Part shown: positions 1-9,487 of the stretch, one piece after another
How positions within the stretch are numbered: position 1 is the stretch's first letter
Layout: every line of letters starts with the position of its first letter
NCBI GenBank assembly: GCA_037176705.1
Contig: CM073898.1
Location: 36,397,488 to 36,461,487 of the forward strand
DNA: 64,000 nt
Source: Molossus alvarezi
Taxonomy: Eukaryota; Chordata; Mammalia; Chiroptera; Molossidae
Direction: 5' to 3'
Position numbers and translations under genes: made by a program
Notes under the pieces: generated by a model
The model's database searches: none
What the model was told of the DNA's origin: nothing
The model's input: only the letters and a program-made list of their open reading frames with translations

Positions 1-112
1 AAATAAAAGGGATCCAAATTGGAAAGGAGGAAGTGAAATTGTCATTATTTGCAGATGACATGATACTGTACATAGAAAACCCTAAAGACTCTATCAAAAG
101 TTTACTAGACTT
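1..112 (+). pseudogene. Older L1, ORF2 fragment (RT catalytic region), part 1
   Basis: This stretch matches positions 4544-4655 of the young L1 with only a few differences. In the reading frame it encodes the end of the reverse transcriptase palm, including the FADD catalytic motif. It is the first visible part of an older L1 whose 5' end lies before the window. It is cut at 112 by a VES SINE and resumes at 381. The last 17 bases (96-112) are one copy of the SINE target-site duplication. The piece cannot make a protein because two later insertions and a 4-base deletion break the frame. Confidence 0.93.
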
Positions 113-363
113 GCCCTGGCCGGTTTGGCTCAGCGGTTAGAGCGTCGGCCTGCAGTCCCGAGAGACCCGGGTTCGGTTCCCGCTAAGGGCAGGTACCTCG
201 GTTGCAGTTTGTCCCCTGCCCTGGCTGGTCGTGTGGGTGGCAGCCACTCGATGTGTCCCTTCACATCGATGTTTCTCTCTCTCTCTCTTCCTTTCTCTCC
301 CTCCCGCTCTGTCTGAACAAAAAATGGAAAAATGTCCTCGGGTGAGGATAAAAAAAAAAAAAA
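113..363 (+). mobile_element. VES SINE (young subfamily) inside the older L1
   Basis: A tRNA-derived SINE starting gccctggccggtttggctc, with Pol III box A (tggctcagcgg) and box B (ggttcggttcc), a CT-rich stretch, the tcctcgggtgagga motif and a poly-A tail. It is flanked by a perfect 17-bp target-site duplication, aaaagtttactagactt (96-112 and 364-380), which restores the L1 reading frame when the SINE is removed. The copy closely resembles those at 16667 and 60269. It encodes no protein and depends on L1 proteins to move. The short open frame at 125-316 is chance. Confidence 0.95.
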
Positions 364-380
364 AAAAGTTTACTAGACTT

Positions 381-672
381 AATAAATGAATTTGGCAAAG
401 TAGCAGTATACAAAATTAACATCAAGAAATCGATGGAATTCTTGTACACCAATGATGAAATCACAGAAAGAGAAACTAAGAAAATAATCCCATTTACCAT
501 TGCTGCCAAAAAATTAAGATACCTAGGAATAAACTTAACCAAAGAAATAAAAGACCTATTCACAGAAAACTACAGGTCATTGAAAAAAGAAATGGAGGAA
601 GATATAAAAAAGTGGAAGCACATACCCTGTTCATGGATTGGGAGAATTAACGTCATTAAAATGTCCATATTA
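381..672 (+). pseudogene. Older L1, ORF2 fragment, part 2
   Basis: This continues the 1-112 piece without loss after the SINE. It matches about 4656-4947 of the young L1 (post-catalytic RT/thumb region). The frame reads LINEFGKVA..., with a G-to-V change just after the SINE junction and later [16 protein letters not shown] and [10 protein letters not shown]. It ends at the young L1 insertion point; 657-672 is the left copy of that target-site duplication. The same element resumes at 6623. Confidence 0.93.
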
Positions 673-1568
673 GGCTCTTCTAAAGGACTATGAGGAGACA
701 GGACTTCTGGATTCTTCAGCAATCCTGGAGACACAGTTTTAGAAAAAATGGCGGCGGAGTGAACGGAGCTACAAAGACCTTCTCCCAGAACCAAACTGGA
801 ATTACAACTATAACACAGACAAATCGACGGGAAAAACCAACAGAAAAGCAGCTTGCGAGGACCATACAACGAGGGACACTGACTCCATCCCGGTAGGCTT
901 GCGAAGGCGCGAGACGGGGCCGGGAGCCCACGGTCGGCAGCTCGGCCGGCAGCTCGGCAGCGGCCTCAGCTGGGAGCAGCGCCCGCGGGTCACACTCCCA
1001 GGCGGCTCCACAGCGCAGCCGGGACAGAGGCTGAAACAGCCACAGCCACTCACCTTGGGCTCCGGCAGAGGGAGGGCAGACTGGACTGGAACTGTGTCGG
1101 GACACTCGGGGTTTGGAGGGCGCTCAGAGCTTTGGCTGAGTGCAGCCACTCAGGACGGTGGCCACATTGCTCCTTCCCAGGGCTCTGAGGAGAGGCAGCA
1201 GCCCCTCCCTCGGAGATCCAACCCCACCCTGTGGGCCATTGAAGTGCTAATTGAGGCTCACTAACAACCAGCATCTGCCCCACCCTCGTGAAAGCCCCTT
1301 GGCTGAGCACCAGAGGGAGTTTTTCAATCAACTGACAACCCAAAACTCATCAACTAACCTAGACTGCTAGCCTCCAGGCAAAAAGCTAGAGGATAACATT
1401 ACGTTTCCTGGGCTGGCAACTTTAACCAGGAAAGTAAGACTTGACAGTGGTGTTCAACGTGGGTCCTCCCTCGCTCATCTAAACACAGGAGAGGGAGCCA
1501 CAAACAGCAGAACACCAACACCCACAGGGAGAACTTGACAGGCTCCAAAGCCCTCAGTGATAGCCAAA
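673..1568 (+). promoter_or_regulatory. 5' UTR / internal promoter of the young L1
   Basis: An 896-base leader, strongly CpG-rich between about 893 and 1110, in contrast to its AT-rich surroundings. L1 5' UTRs hold an internal Pol II promoter so that the element carries its own start. An aaaatggcggcgg sequence at 745-757 matches the core of a YY1 site, the factor that positions human L1 initiation. The motif ggacttctgg at 701-710 is the same as the first ten bases of the HAL1 at 20783 (minus strand), so 673-700 may be an upstream extension. Overlapping antisense open frames (716-1105, 808-1149) lie in the CpG-rich part and have no recognised product. Confidence 0.75.
745..757 (+). promoter_or_regulatory. 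YY1-like site in the L1 5' UTR
   Basis: aaaatggcggcgg contains ATGGCGGC, close to the YY1 consensus (AAnATGGCGGC). It lies 73 bases from the element start, and 45 bases after the shared ggacttctgg motif. Function is inferred from the known role of YY1 in human L1. Confidence 0.5.
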
Positions 1569-2450
1569 ATGGTGAAACACAGAAACAGAAGCCAAATGAA
1601 AGAGCAAGACACCTCCACCGAAGATGAGATCAATGTGGAGCAATTAGGCATGTTAACAGAGCTAGAATTCAGAGCCATGATCTTGAGGAAGCTGAACAGC
1701 ATGAGTAAGGACATAGAGACACTGAAAATAAGCCAAATGGAAATTAAAAACCAACAAGAAGAGATAAAAAATGACATATCTGAAATGAAAAACACATTGG
1801 AAGGTTTAAAAAGCAGAGTAGGGGAAGCTGAGGACCGGATCAGTGAATTAGAAGACAGGGTAGAAAAAATCAACCAATCAGAAAAACAAAAGGAAAAAAC
1901 TATTAAAAAACAGGAAGACAGCTTAAGAGAACTATGGGACAACTGGAAACGTAATAATATTCGCATCATAGGAGTCCCCGAAGAAGAAGAAAAAGAGCAA
2001 GGGATAGAGAATATATTCAAAAAAATAGTGAGAGAAAACTTCCCTAATTTGGTGAAGGAAGAAGGCATTCAAGTTCAAGAAGCACAGAGAGTCCCAAGTA
2101 AGAAGAACCCAAACAGGCCCACACCAAGACACATAGTAATTAAAATGCCACAAATTAAAGACAAAGAGAGAATCCTAAAAGCAGCAAGAGATAAGCAACA
2201 GATTACCTACAAAGGGAACCCCATAAGGCTCTCAGCTGACTTCTCACAAGAAACACTACAGGCCAGAAGAGAATGGCATGAAGTAATCAAAGTCATGAAA
2301 AACAAGAATATGAATCCAAGACTACTCTACCCAGCAAGGCTATCATTCAAAATAGAAGATCAAATAAAGAGCTTCCCAGACAAAAAAAGGCTAAGGGAAT
2401 ACATTAGCACCAAACCAGCACTGCAAGAAATGTTAAAAGGACTGCTGTAA
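1569..2450 (+). CDS. ORF1: L1 ORF1 protein (RNA-binding chaperone)
   Basis: ORF1p is a trimeric nucleic-acid chaperone that coats L1 RNA in cytoplasmic particles and is needed for retrotransposition. This intact frame gives 293 aa from ATG 1569 (MVKHRNRSQ); an in-frame ATG at 1557 would add four residues. I prefer 1569 because the HAL1 ORF1 in this window starts with the similar MKRQRNRSQ. A basic N-terminus is followed by a heptad-rich coiled coil (about residues 30-125; KSRVGEAEDRISELEDRVEKI), an RRM-like domain from about 129 (NIRIIGVP to RHIVIKMP, R187), and a C-terminal domain (YKGNPIRLSADFSQETLQARREW, then KPALQEMLKGLL). No stop or frameshift is seen. ORF2 follows after 45 bases on the same transcript. 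Confidence 0.96.
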   Translation: MVKHRNRSQMKEQDTSTEDEINVEQLGMLTELEFRAMILRKLNSMSKDIETLKISQMEIKNQQEEIKNDISEMKNTLEGLKSRVGEAEDRISELEDRVEKINQSEKQKEKTIKKQEDSLRELWDNWKRNNIRIIGVPEEEEKEQGIENIFKKIVRENFPNLVKEEGIQVQEAQRVPSKKNPNRPTPRHIVIKMPQIKDKERILKAARDKQQITYKGNPIRLSADFSQETLQARREWHEVIKVMKNKNMNPRLLYPARLSFKIEDQIKSFPDKKRLREYISTKPALQEMLKGLL

Positions 2451-2462
2451 TTAGCAGTAGAA

Positions 2463-2489
2463 ATGGGAAGAAAAATAGAACCACACTAA
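2463..2489 (+). other. Mini-ORF between ORF1 and ORF2
   Basis: The 45-base spacer contains ATG, seven further codons and TAA (MGRKIEPH), ending six bases before the ORF2 ATG. In mammalian L1, ORF2 is translated by an unconventional termination/reinitiation route, so a terminating mini-ORF next to the ORF2 start could matter. It may also be chance. Confidence 0.3.
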
Positions 2490-2495
2490 ACAAAA

Positions 2496-5400
2496 ATGGC
2501 AATAAATAAGTACATATCAATAATCACCTTAAACGTAAATGGATTGAATGCTCCCATAAAGAGACACAGAGTAGCTGATTGGATAAGAAAGCATGACTCA
2601 TCTATATGTTGTTTACAAGAGACCCACCTCTCAACAAAAGACTCACATAGGTTGAAAGTGAAGGGATGGAAAAAAATTTTCCAAGCAAATGGAAAGCAAA
2701 AAAAAGCTGGGGTAGCAATTCTCATATCTGATAAAATAGATTTCAAAATGAAGACCATAACTAGAGACAAAGATGGCCACTACATAATATTGAAAGGATC
2801 TATCCAACAGGAAGATATAACCTTGATAAACATATATGCACCCAATATAGGAGCACCAAAATATATTAAAAATCTTCTGGAGGACTTCCAAGGAGAAATC
2901 GATAGCAATACAATCATAGCAGGGGACTTCAACACCCCGTTGACAGCACTGGATAGATCCTCTAGGCAAAAAATTAGCAAGGAAACAGAGACTCTAAATG
3001 AAGTACTAGACCAAATGGACTTAATAGATATCTACAGAGAATTACACCCCAAAACTACAGAATACACATTCTTCTCAAGTGCACATGGGACATTCTCAAA
3101 GATAGACCACATGATAGGACACAAACTAAATCTCTACAAGTTCAAGAAGATTGAAATCATATCAAGCATCTTCTCAGATCACAATGGCATGAAACTAGAA
3201 ATCAATTGCAACAAGAACATGCAAAGACATTTCAACACATGGAGGCTAAATAGCATGTTATTAAACAATGAATGGGTCATCGAGGAGATCAAGGAAGAAA
3301 TTAAAAACTTCCTGGAAACCAATGAAAATGAACACACAACAACACAAAATCTATGGGATGCAGCGAAAGCAGTTCTGAGAGGGAAGTTCATAGCACTACA
3401 GGCCTACCTCAAAAAACAAGAAAAATTTCTAATTGACTGTCTAACCTCACAACTTAAAGAATTAGAAAGCAAACAAAAAGAAAACCCCAGAGCAAGTAGA
3501 AGGAAGGAAATAGTAAAGATCAGAGCAGAAATAAATGACATAGAGACCAAAAAAACAATTCAAAGGATCAATGAAACAAAGAGCTGGTTTTTCGAAAAGA
3601 TAAACAAGATTGATGGACCCTTAGCTAGACTCACCAAGAAACAAAGAGAGAGAACCCAAATACACAAAATCAGAAATGAAAGAGGAGAAGTAACAACCAA
3701 CACCACAGAAATACAAAAGATAGTTAACAACTACTATGAACAACTATATGGCAACAAATTCGACAATCTAAGCGAAATGGACAAATTTCTAGAAACACAC
3801 AGTCTCCCAAAACTATCCCCAGAAGAGATAGAAAACTTGAACAGACCAATAACAACTAAGGAAATTGAAGAGGTAATCAAGACTCTCCCAGCAAACAAAA
3901 GCCCAGGCCCAGATGGCTTCACGGGGGAGTTTTACCGAACATTCAAAAAAGAACTAACACCCATTCTCCTCAAACTATTTCAAAAAATTCAAGAAGAAGG
4001 AAGACTTCCAAACACGTTCTATGAGGCCAGCATAATTCTAATTCCAAAACCAGAAAAAGACGCTACGAAGAAAGAAAACTACAGGCCAATATCCCTGATG
4101 AACATAGACGCCAAAATCCTGAACAAAATATTAGCAAATCGGATCCAGAAATACATCAAAAAAATTATTCACCATGACCAAGTGGGATTCATTCCAGGGA
4201 TGCAAGGCTGGTACAATATTCGCAAATCAATAAACGTAATACACCACATAAACAAAATGAAGAATAAAAACCACATGATCATATCAATAGATGCTGAAAA
4301 AGCATTCGACAAAATCCAGCATCCATTTCTGATCAAAACGCTCAGCAATGTAGGAATAGAGGGATCATATCTCGACATAATAAAGGCCATATATGAAAGA
4401 CCTACAGCCAACATCATACTCAATGGACAGAAACTAAAAACATTTCCACTAAGAACAGGAACAAGACAGGGATGTCCACTTTCACCACTCTTATTTAACA
4501 TTGTACTGGAAGTCTTAGCCACAGCAATCAGACATGAAGAAAAAATAAAAGGGATCCAAATTGGAAAGGAGGAAGTGAAACTGTCATTATTTGCAGATGA
4601 CATGATATTGTACATAGAAAACCCTAAAGACTCCATCAAAAATCTATTAGACTTAATAAATGAATTTGGCAAAGTAGCAGGATACAAAATTAACGTCAAG
4701 AAATCAACGGCATTCGTGTACACCAATGATGAACTCACAGAAAGAGAAACTGAAAAAACAATCCCATTTACCATCGCACCAAAAAAATTACGATACCTAG
4801 GAATAAACTTAACCAAGGAAGTAAAGGACCTATTTGCAGAAAACTACAGGTCATTGAAAAAAGAAATAGAGGAAGATATAAAAAAGTGGAAGCACATACC
4901 CTGTTCATGGATTGGAAGAATTAACATCATTAAAATGTCCATACTGCCCAAAGCAATCTATAGATTCAATGCAATCCCCATCAAAATACCAACGACATAT
5001 TTCATAGAACTAGAACAAATACTTCAAAAGTTCATATGGAACCAAAAAAGACCCCGAATAGCCACAGCAATCTTGAAAAAGAAGAACAAAGTAGGTGGGA
5101 TCACAATACCAGATATCAGGTTATACTACAAAGCGACTGTAACCAAAACAGCCTGGTACTGGCACAAGAACCGGCATATAGACCAGTGGAACAGAACTGA
5201 AAACCCAGAAATGGACCCAAGGCAATACGCTCAATTAATATTTGACAAAGGTGGCAAGAGCATACAGTGGAGTAAAGACAGCCTCTTTAATAAATGGTGT
5301 TGGGAAAATTGGACAGCTACATGCAAAAAAATGAAACTAGACCATCAACTTACACCATACACCAAAATAAACTCAAAATGGATAAAAGACTTAAATGTGA

Positions 5401-6320
5401 CCCGTGAATCCATAAAAATTCTAGAAGAAAATGTAGGCAACAAAATTTCGGACATCATACGGAGCAGAATTTTCACTGATACATCACCTAAGGCAACAGA
5501 AATAAAGGAGAAAATGAACACATGGGACTACATCAAACTAAAAAGCTTCTGCACAGCAAAAGAAACAATCATCAAAATGGAAAGGCAACCCACTGTATGG
5601 GAGAACATCATTGCCAATGATGTATCAGATAAGGGGTTAATTTCCAGTATATATAGAGTGCTCATACAACTCTACAAAAGGAAGACAAAGAACCCAATTA
5701 AAAAATGGGCAGAGGAGCTGAATAGACACCTCTCCAAACAGGACATACAAATGGCCAAGAGACATATGAAGAAATGCTCAACATCACTAATCATCAGAGA
5801 GATGCAAATTAAAACAACAATGAGGTATCACCTCACACCTGTCAGAATGGCCGCCATCAACAAATCATCAAACAACAAGTGTTGGCGAGGGTGTGGAGAA
5901 AAGGGGACTCTAGTACACTGCTGGTGGGAATGCAGACTGGTGCAGCCGCTATGGAAAACAATATGGTGCTACCTCAAGAAATTAAAAATTGACCTTCCAT
6001 TTGACCCAGTGATCCCACTGCTGGGAATATACCCTAAGAAGCCTGAAACACCAATCAGGAAGAATATATGTACCCCCATGTTCATAGCAGCACTATTTAC
6101 AATAGCTAAGATCTGGAAACAGCCCAAGTGTCCACCAGTAGACGAATGGATAAAAAAGCTGTGGTACATATACACAATGGAGTACTATGCAGCGGTAAGA
6201 AAGAAAGATCTCTTATCCTTTGAGACGACATGGAGGGACCTGGAAAGTATTATCCTAAGTGAAAGAAGCCAAGCAGAAAAAGACAAATACCACATGATCT
6301 CACTTATATACGGAATATAA
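2496..6320 (+). CDS. ORF2: L1 ORF2 protein: endonuclease and reverse transcriptase
   Basis: ORF2p nicks target DNA at T-rich sites and primes reverse transcription of its own RNA from the nick. The frame is intact at 1274 aa, one less than human ORF2p. The N-terminal APE-type endonuclease has N13 (TLNVNGLN), E42 (LQETHL), D144 and N146 (AGDFNTP), D204 (SKIDHM), D228 and H229 (SDHNG), all expected active-site residues. The reverse transcriptase has YRPISLMN (from 529), DAEKAFD (599-605), [10 protein letters not shown] (from 655) and FADD (699-702, catalytic D701 and D702). The C-terminal cysteine-rich segment is C1129-x3-C1133-x7-H1141-x4-C1146. No missing key residue was found. The start is the first ATG after ORF1. 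Confidence 0.98.
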   Translation: MAINKYISIITLNVNGLNAPIKRHRVADWIRKHDSSICCLQETHLSTKDSHRLKVKGWKKIFQANGKQKKAGVAILISDKIDFKMKTITRDKDGHYIILKGSIQQEDITLINIYAPNIGAPKYIKNLLEDFQGEIDSNTIIAGDFNTPLTALDRSSRQKISKETETLNEVLDQMDLIDIYRELHPKTTEYTFFSSAHGTFSKIDHMIGHKLNLYKFKKIEIISSIFSDHNGMKLEINCNKNMQRHFNTWRLNSMLLNNEWVIEEIKEEIKNFLETNENEHTTTQNLWDAAKAVLRGKFIALQAYLKKQEKFLIDCLTSQLKELESKQKENPRASRRKEIVKIRAEINDIETKKTIQRINETKSWFFEKINKIDGPLARLTKKQRERTQIHKIRNERGEVTTNTTEIQKIVNNYYEQLYGNKFDNLSEMDKFLETHSLPKLSPEEIENLNRPITTKEIEEVIKTLPANKSPGPDGFTGEFYRTFKKELTPILLKLFQKIQEEGRLPNTFYEASIILIPKPEKDATKKENYRPISLMNIDAKILNKILANRIQKYIKKIIHHDQVGFIPGMQGWYNIRKSINVIHHINKMKNKNHMIISIDAEKAFDKIQHPFLIKTLSNVGIEGSYLDIIKAIYERPTANIILNGQKLKTFPLRTGTRQGCPLSPLLFNIVLEVLATAIRHEEKIKGIQIGKEEVKLSLFADDMILYIENPKDSIKNLLDLINEFGKVAGYKINVKKSTAFVYTNDELTERETEKTIPFTIAPKKLRYLGINLTKEVKDLFAENYRSLKKEIEEDIKKWKHIPCSWIGRINIIKMSILPKAIYRFNAIPIKIPTTYFIELEQILQKFIWNQKRPRIATAILKKKNKVGGITIPDIRLYYKATVTKTAWYWHKNRHIDQWNRTENPEMDPRQYAQLIFDKGGKSIQWSKDSLFNKWCWENWTATCKKMKLDHQLTPYTKINSKWIKDLNVTRESIKILEENVGNKISDIIRSRIFTDTSPKATEIKEKMNTWDYIKLKSFCTAKETIIKMERQPTVWENIIANDVSDKGLISSIYRVLIQLYKRKTKNPIKKWAEELNRHLSKQDIQMAKRHMKKCSTSLIIREMQIKTTMRYHLTPVRMAAINKSSNNKCWRGCGEKGTLVHCWWECRLVQPLWKTIWCYLKKLKIDLPFDPVIPLLGIYPKKPETPIRKNICTPMFIAALFTIAKIWKQPKCPPVDEWIKKLWYIYTMEYYAAVRKKDLLSFETTWRDLESIILSERSQAEKDKYHMISLIYGI

Positions 6321-6569
6321 TGAACATAACAGTCTGAGGAATACAGTAGACCCAGACACATGGAAGTAGGACACAGACTGACATCCCTCAGAAGAGGGGA
6401 TGGGGGGTGGGGGGGTGGGAAGAGATAAACCACAGAACTTATATGCATGTATGCATGACCAATGGACATGGACAACTAAGCCGGGGACAGGGTGGAGGTG
6501 GGGTGGGGTGGGGGGTGCCAATGGGGTAAAAAGGTAAAATGTCTGTAACAAAAAAATAAATAAAAATTC

Positions 6570-6572
<3 letters not shown>
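6321..6572 (+). other. 3' UTR of the young L1 with G-rich tracts
   Basis: This follows the ORF2 stop and ends at the poly-A. Two G-rich blocks, 6396-6419 (runs of 4, 6, 7 and 3 G) and about 6483-6515, fit the guanine-quadruplex pattern known from L1 3' UTRs. The segment also has the atatgcatgtatgcatga motif seen again in the 3' UTRs near 8100, 37120 and 46515, which shows that these copies belong to one L1 lineage. Just before the poly-A are AATAAA-like repeats. Confidence 0.8.
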
Positions 6573-6606
<34 letters not shown>

Positions 6607-6608
<2 letters not shown>

Positions 6609-6622
6609 AAATGTCCATATTA
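6607..6622 (+). repeat. Target-site duplication of the young L1 (right copy)
   Basis: taaaatgtccatatta, identical to 657-672. The L1 endonuclease nick falls at or next to the TT/AAAA step, so the duplication is 15 or 16 bp depending on whether the first T is counted. Identity of the two copies supports a recent insertion. Confidence 0.95.
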
Positions 6623-7994
6623 CCCAAGCAATCTATAGATTCAACGCAATCCCCATCAAAATACCAATGGCATACGTCACAAAATTAGAACAATTATGTC
6701 AAAAGTTCATATGGAACCAAAAAAGACCTCTAATAGCCACAGCCATCTTGAAAAAAAAGAACGAAGTTGGAGGGATCACATTACCAGATTTTTGGTTATA
6801 CTACAAAGCGACTGTAACCAAAACAGCCTGGTACTGGCACAAGAACAGGCATATAGACCAGTGGAACAGAACAGAGAACCCAGAAATGGACCCAAGGCAA
6901 TATGCTCAATATTTGACAAAGGTGGCAAGAGCATACAGTGGAGTAAGGACAGCCTCTTTAATAAATGTTGCTGGGAAAATTGGACAGCTACATGCAGAAA
7001 AATGAAACTAGACCATCAAATTACACCCTATACAAGAATAAATTCAAAATGGATAAAAGACTTAAATGTGACTCATGAATCCATAAAAATCCTAGAAGAA
7101 ATTGTAGGCAACAAAATTTCAGACATCATACGCAGCAGAATTTTCACTGACACATCACCTAAGGCAACAGAAACAAAGGAGAAAATAAACACATGGGACT
7201 ACATCAAACTCAAATGCTTCTGCACAGCAAAAGATACAATCATCAAAACGGAAAGGCTACCCACTGTATGGGAGAGCATAATTGCCAATGATATATCAGA
7301 TAAGGGGTTAATTTCCAATACATATAGAGTCCTCATACAACTCCACAAAAAGAAGACAAAGAACCCAATTAAAAAATGGGCAGAGGAACTAAATAGACAC
7401 CTCTCCAAACAGGACATACAAATGGCCAAGAGACATATGAAGAAATGCTCAACATCCCTAACCATCAGAGAGACGCAAATTAAAACAACAATGAGGTATC
7501 ATCTCACACCTGTCAGAATGGCTGTCATCAAGAAATCAACAAACAACAAATGTTGGCGAGGGTGTGGAGAAAAGGGGACTCTAGTGCACTGCTGGTGGCG
7601 ATGCAGAATGGTGCAGCCACTATGGAAAACAATATGCTGTTACCTCAAAAAACTCAAAATTGAACTTCCATTTGACCTAGTGATCCCACTTCTAGGAATA
7701 TACCCTAAGAAGCCTGAAACACCAATCACAAAGAATATATGTACCGCCATGTTTACAGCAATACTATTTACAATAGCTAAGATCTGGAAACAGCCCAAGT
7801 GTCCATCAGTAGACGATTGGATAGAAAAGCACTGGTACATATACACAATGGAGTACTACACAGCTGTAAGAAAGAAACATCTCTTATCGTTTGAGACTAC
7901 ATGGAGGGACTTGGAAAGTATCATCCTAAGTGAAACAAGCCATACAGAGAAAGACAAGTTTCATATGATGTCACTTATTTGTGGAATATATTGA
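6623..7994 (+). pseudogene. Older L1, ORF2 C-terminal part (broken)
   Basis: This continues the older L1 from 672. It covers the C-terminal third of ORF2: [21 protein letters not shown], KFIWNQKRP, the [28 protein letters not shown] block and the [16 protein letters not shown] cysteine motif, ending at stop 7992-7994. Relative to the young L1, four bases are missing near 6909 (gctcaatatttgac against gctcaattaatatttgac), which shifts the frame between YAQ and FDKGGKS. The bases just after the target duplication (acccaagc for tgcccaaagc) also carry a small indel. After 6909 the frame stays open. By eye it differs from the young copy at several percent of sites. Confidence 0.93.
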
Positions 7995-8230
7995 AAATAA
8001 CCGTCTGAGGAATGGGGTAGTCCCAGAGATGTGGGAGTGGGGTACAGACTGACAATCCCCAGAAGTGGGAGTGGTGGGGGAGAGATAAACCACAGAACTT
8101 ATATGCATGTATGCATGAACAGTGGACATGGACAACAAATGGGAAAGGGCAACGAGGGAGGGGGAGGGGGAATCAGTGGGGGGAAAAGGAGAAACATCTG
8201 TAACAAAAATTAATTAATAAAAAAAAAAAA
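7995..8230 (+). mobile_element. Older L1, 3' UTR and poly-A
   Basis: Homologous to 6321-6606 with substitutions. It has a G-rich stretch (8060-8080 and 8155-8185), the atatgcatgtatgcatga motif near 8101, an aacatctgtaacaaaaatta end and a short A tail ending at 8230. The right flank begins tcataccag; the matching left duplication would be outside the window. Confidence 0.9.
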
Positions 8231-9219
8231 TCATACCAGAAAAAAATAAAGTAAAGAGCCAAGCCTATAAAACGACATGTAGAAACAAAGTAAGATGGTG
8301 GTGAGTGGATCATCACTGGAAAAGAGAGACACAAGAGCCCACTTTTGAATGGACATTGAAACACTGATTTCAGAGCTGCCAATGCCTCTCGGCTAGTGAT
8401 GAGTTGCCCTGTTGCCAAGAATCCTTAATGTGTAGCTGCGGAGGCAACTTTGTGTGTTAACTTACAATAAATTCCTGCCATCTGAGCGAACTTAAATGTG
8501 CTTCTGACTCTGGTCACCTATATGTATATAGTGAACGAATACCACAGTTCATAGGACAAATGACTCTCATGTCTGGTAGAAACTATGGAAGCACATTGTT
8601 TTTGGCCAGTTCCATGCTAAAAACTTAAATTCCCTCTACAACTTCTTACAACAATGTTAATTCAGTTTTTTTGCCCACCCTACAATGGTGAACTCATTAC
8701 CTATTAACGTGGAAATTGCAATCAAACCAAAACAACAACAACAACATATTTCTTATATTAAAGTAATGTGTCTCATGTATACACTATTCATTGCTATATT
8801 CTCTTAGAAAGACTAATGAAAACAGCATCCGTTTGTCTTCCAAACGACAGTTTTCAAATGTTATCAGTACCTGTATGAGTCCTCTGTTATTTCGCAGTGT
8901 TTTCAGTTTCATGATGAAATGCCTTAGAGATCCCTGAACTTAGAATCAGGACCACAACTGCATTCGCACTGCAAATATTGTTCTCTTGCTGTGTGTAATT
9001 CCAAACTGAACACAGCACCTCAAATGTCTGAAAATTCAGTAGCAAATAAGATTACACCTGTTAGACAGTTTTGTTTTAATGTGACGTATGTTGAATAGAG
9101 TATGATAAAAAACATGTACTTCTGATGTAGTGTTTTACAGGCATTAAAAGTTGTCAGCAAAGTGTACCTGCTAACATAGAAAAACGTATATATTATTGAA
9201 TAGAAAAAGATAAAACATA
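8231..9219. other. Non-coding flank; one weak LTR-like stretch
   Basis: No gene was recognised. About 8290-8520 has an AATAAA (acaataaattcctgcc) followed by a short tail, a layout seen in LTRs, but no terminal TG/CA or duplication could be fixed. The rest is AT-rich unique-looking DNA. Confidence 0.4.
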
Positions 9220-9487
9220 GCCCTGGCCTGTCTAGCTCACTGGTAGAGTGTCAGCTCACAACCAAAGAGTTGTGGGTTTGATTCTGGCCAGGGGCACGTA
9301 CCTCAGTTGAAATTTGTCCCTGGCCCTGGTCAGGGTCTCGCGAGAGGCAACCCGTTGGTGTGTCTTTCTCACGTCGATGTTGCTCGTGCTCTCTCTCTCT
9401 CTCTCTCTCTCACTCTCTCCCCCTCCCCCCATCCCACTCTGTCTGATGACCAAAGAAAAATATCCTCAGGTGAGGATTGAAAAAAAA
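9220..9487 (+). mobile_element. VES SINE, older copy
   Basis: Starts gccctggcctgtctagctc, with a recognisable but diverged tRNA-like head, a (CT)n run at about 9391-9420, the tcctcaggtgagga motif near 9462 and an A-rich end. Box A has substitutions. No clear target duplication remains, which agrees with greater age. Confidence 0.88.

Larger units (their letters stand above)
673..6606 (+). mobile_element. L1: Full-length young L1 with both ORFs intact
   Basis: A complete LINE-1 of 5.93 kb: 5' UTR (673-1568), ORF1 (1569-2450), 45-base spacer, ORF2 (2496-6320), 3' UTR and a pure run of 34 A (6573-6606). It is flanked by a perfect duplication taaaatgtccatatta (657-672 and 6607-6622), and the site reads TT/AAAA, the L1 endonuclease preference. 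Removing the element joins two neighbouring segments of an older L1 exactly. Intact frames, an exact TSD and a clean long poly-A indicate recent insertion. Activity is inferred and has not been shown. Confidence 0.97.

Noticed and set aside
120..195. tRNA gene
   Set aside because: Boxes A and B are present, but the sequence continues into a CT-rich body and poly-A with a TSD, so it is a tRNA-derived SINE.
899..1264. 121-codon sense frame in the L1 5' UTR
   Set aside because: CpG-rich leader is poor in stops; no resemblance to a known L1 product. The ORF1 start at 1569 is well supported.
4169..4816. 215-codon minus-strand frame inside ORF2
   Set aside because: A shadow of the ORF2 coding strand; it mirrors the conserved RT region and has no independent support.
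6696..6905. N-terminus of the 432-codon frame 6696-7994
   Set aside because: The first about 70 codons are out of frame with ORF2; the true frame there is that of 6667-6907. The long frame exists only because of the 4-base deletion.
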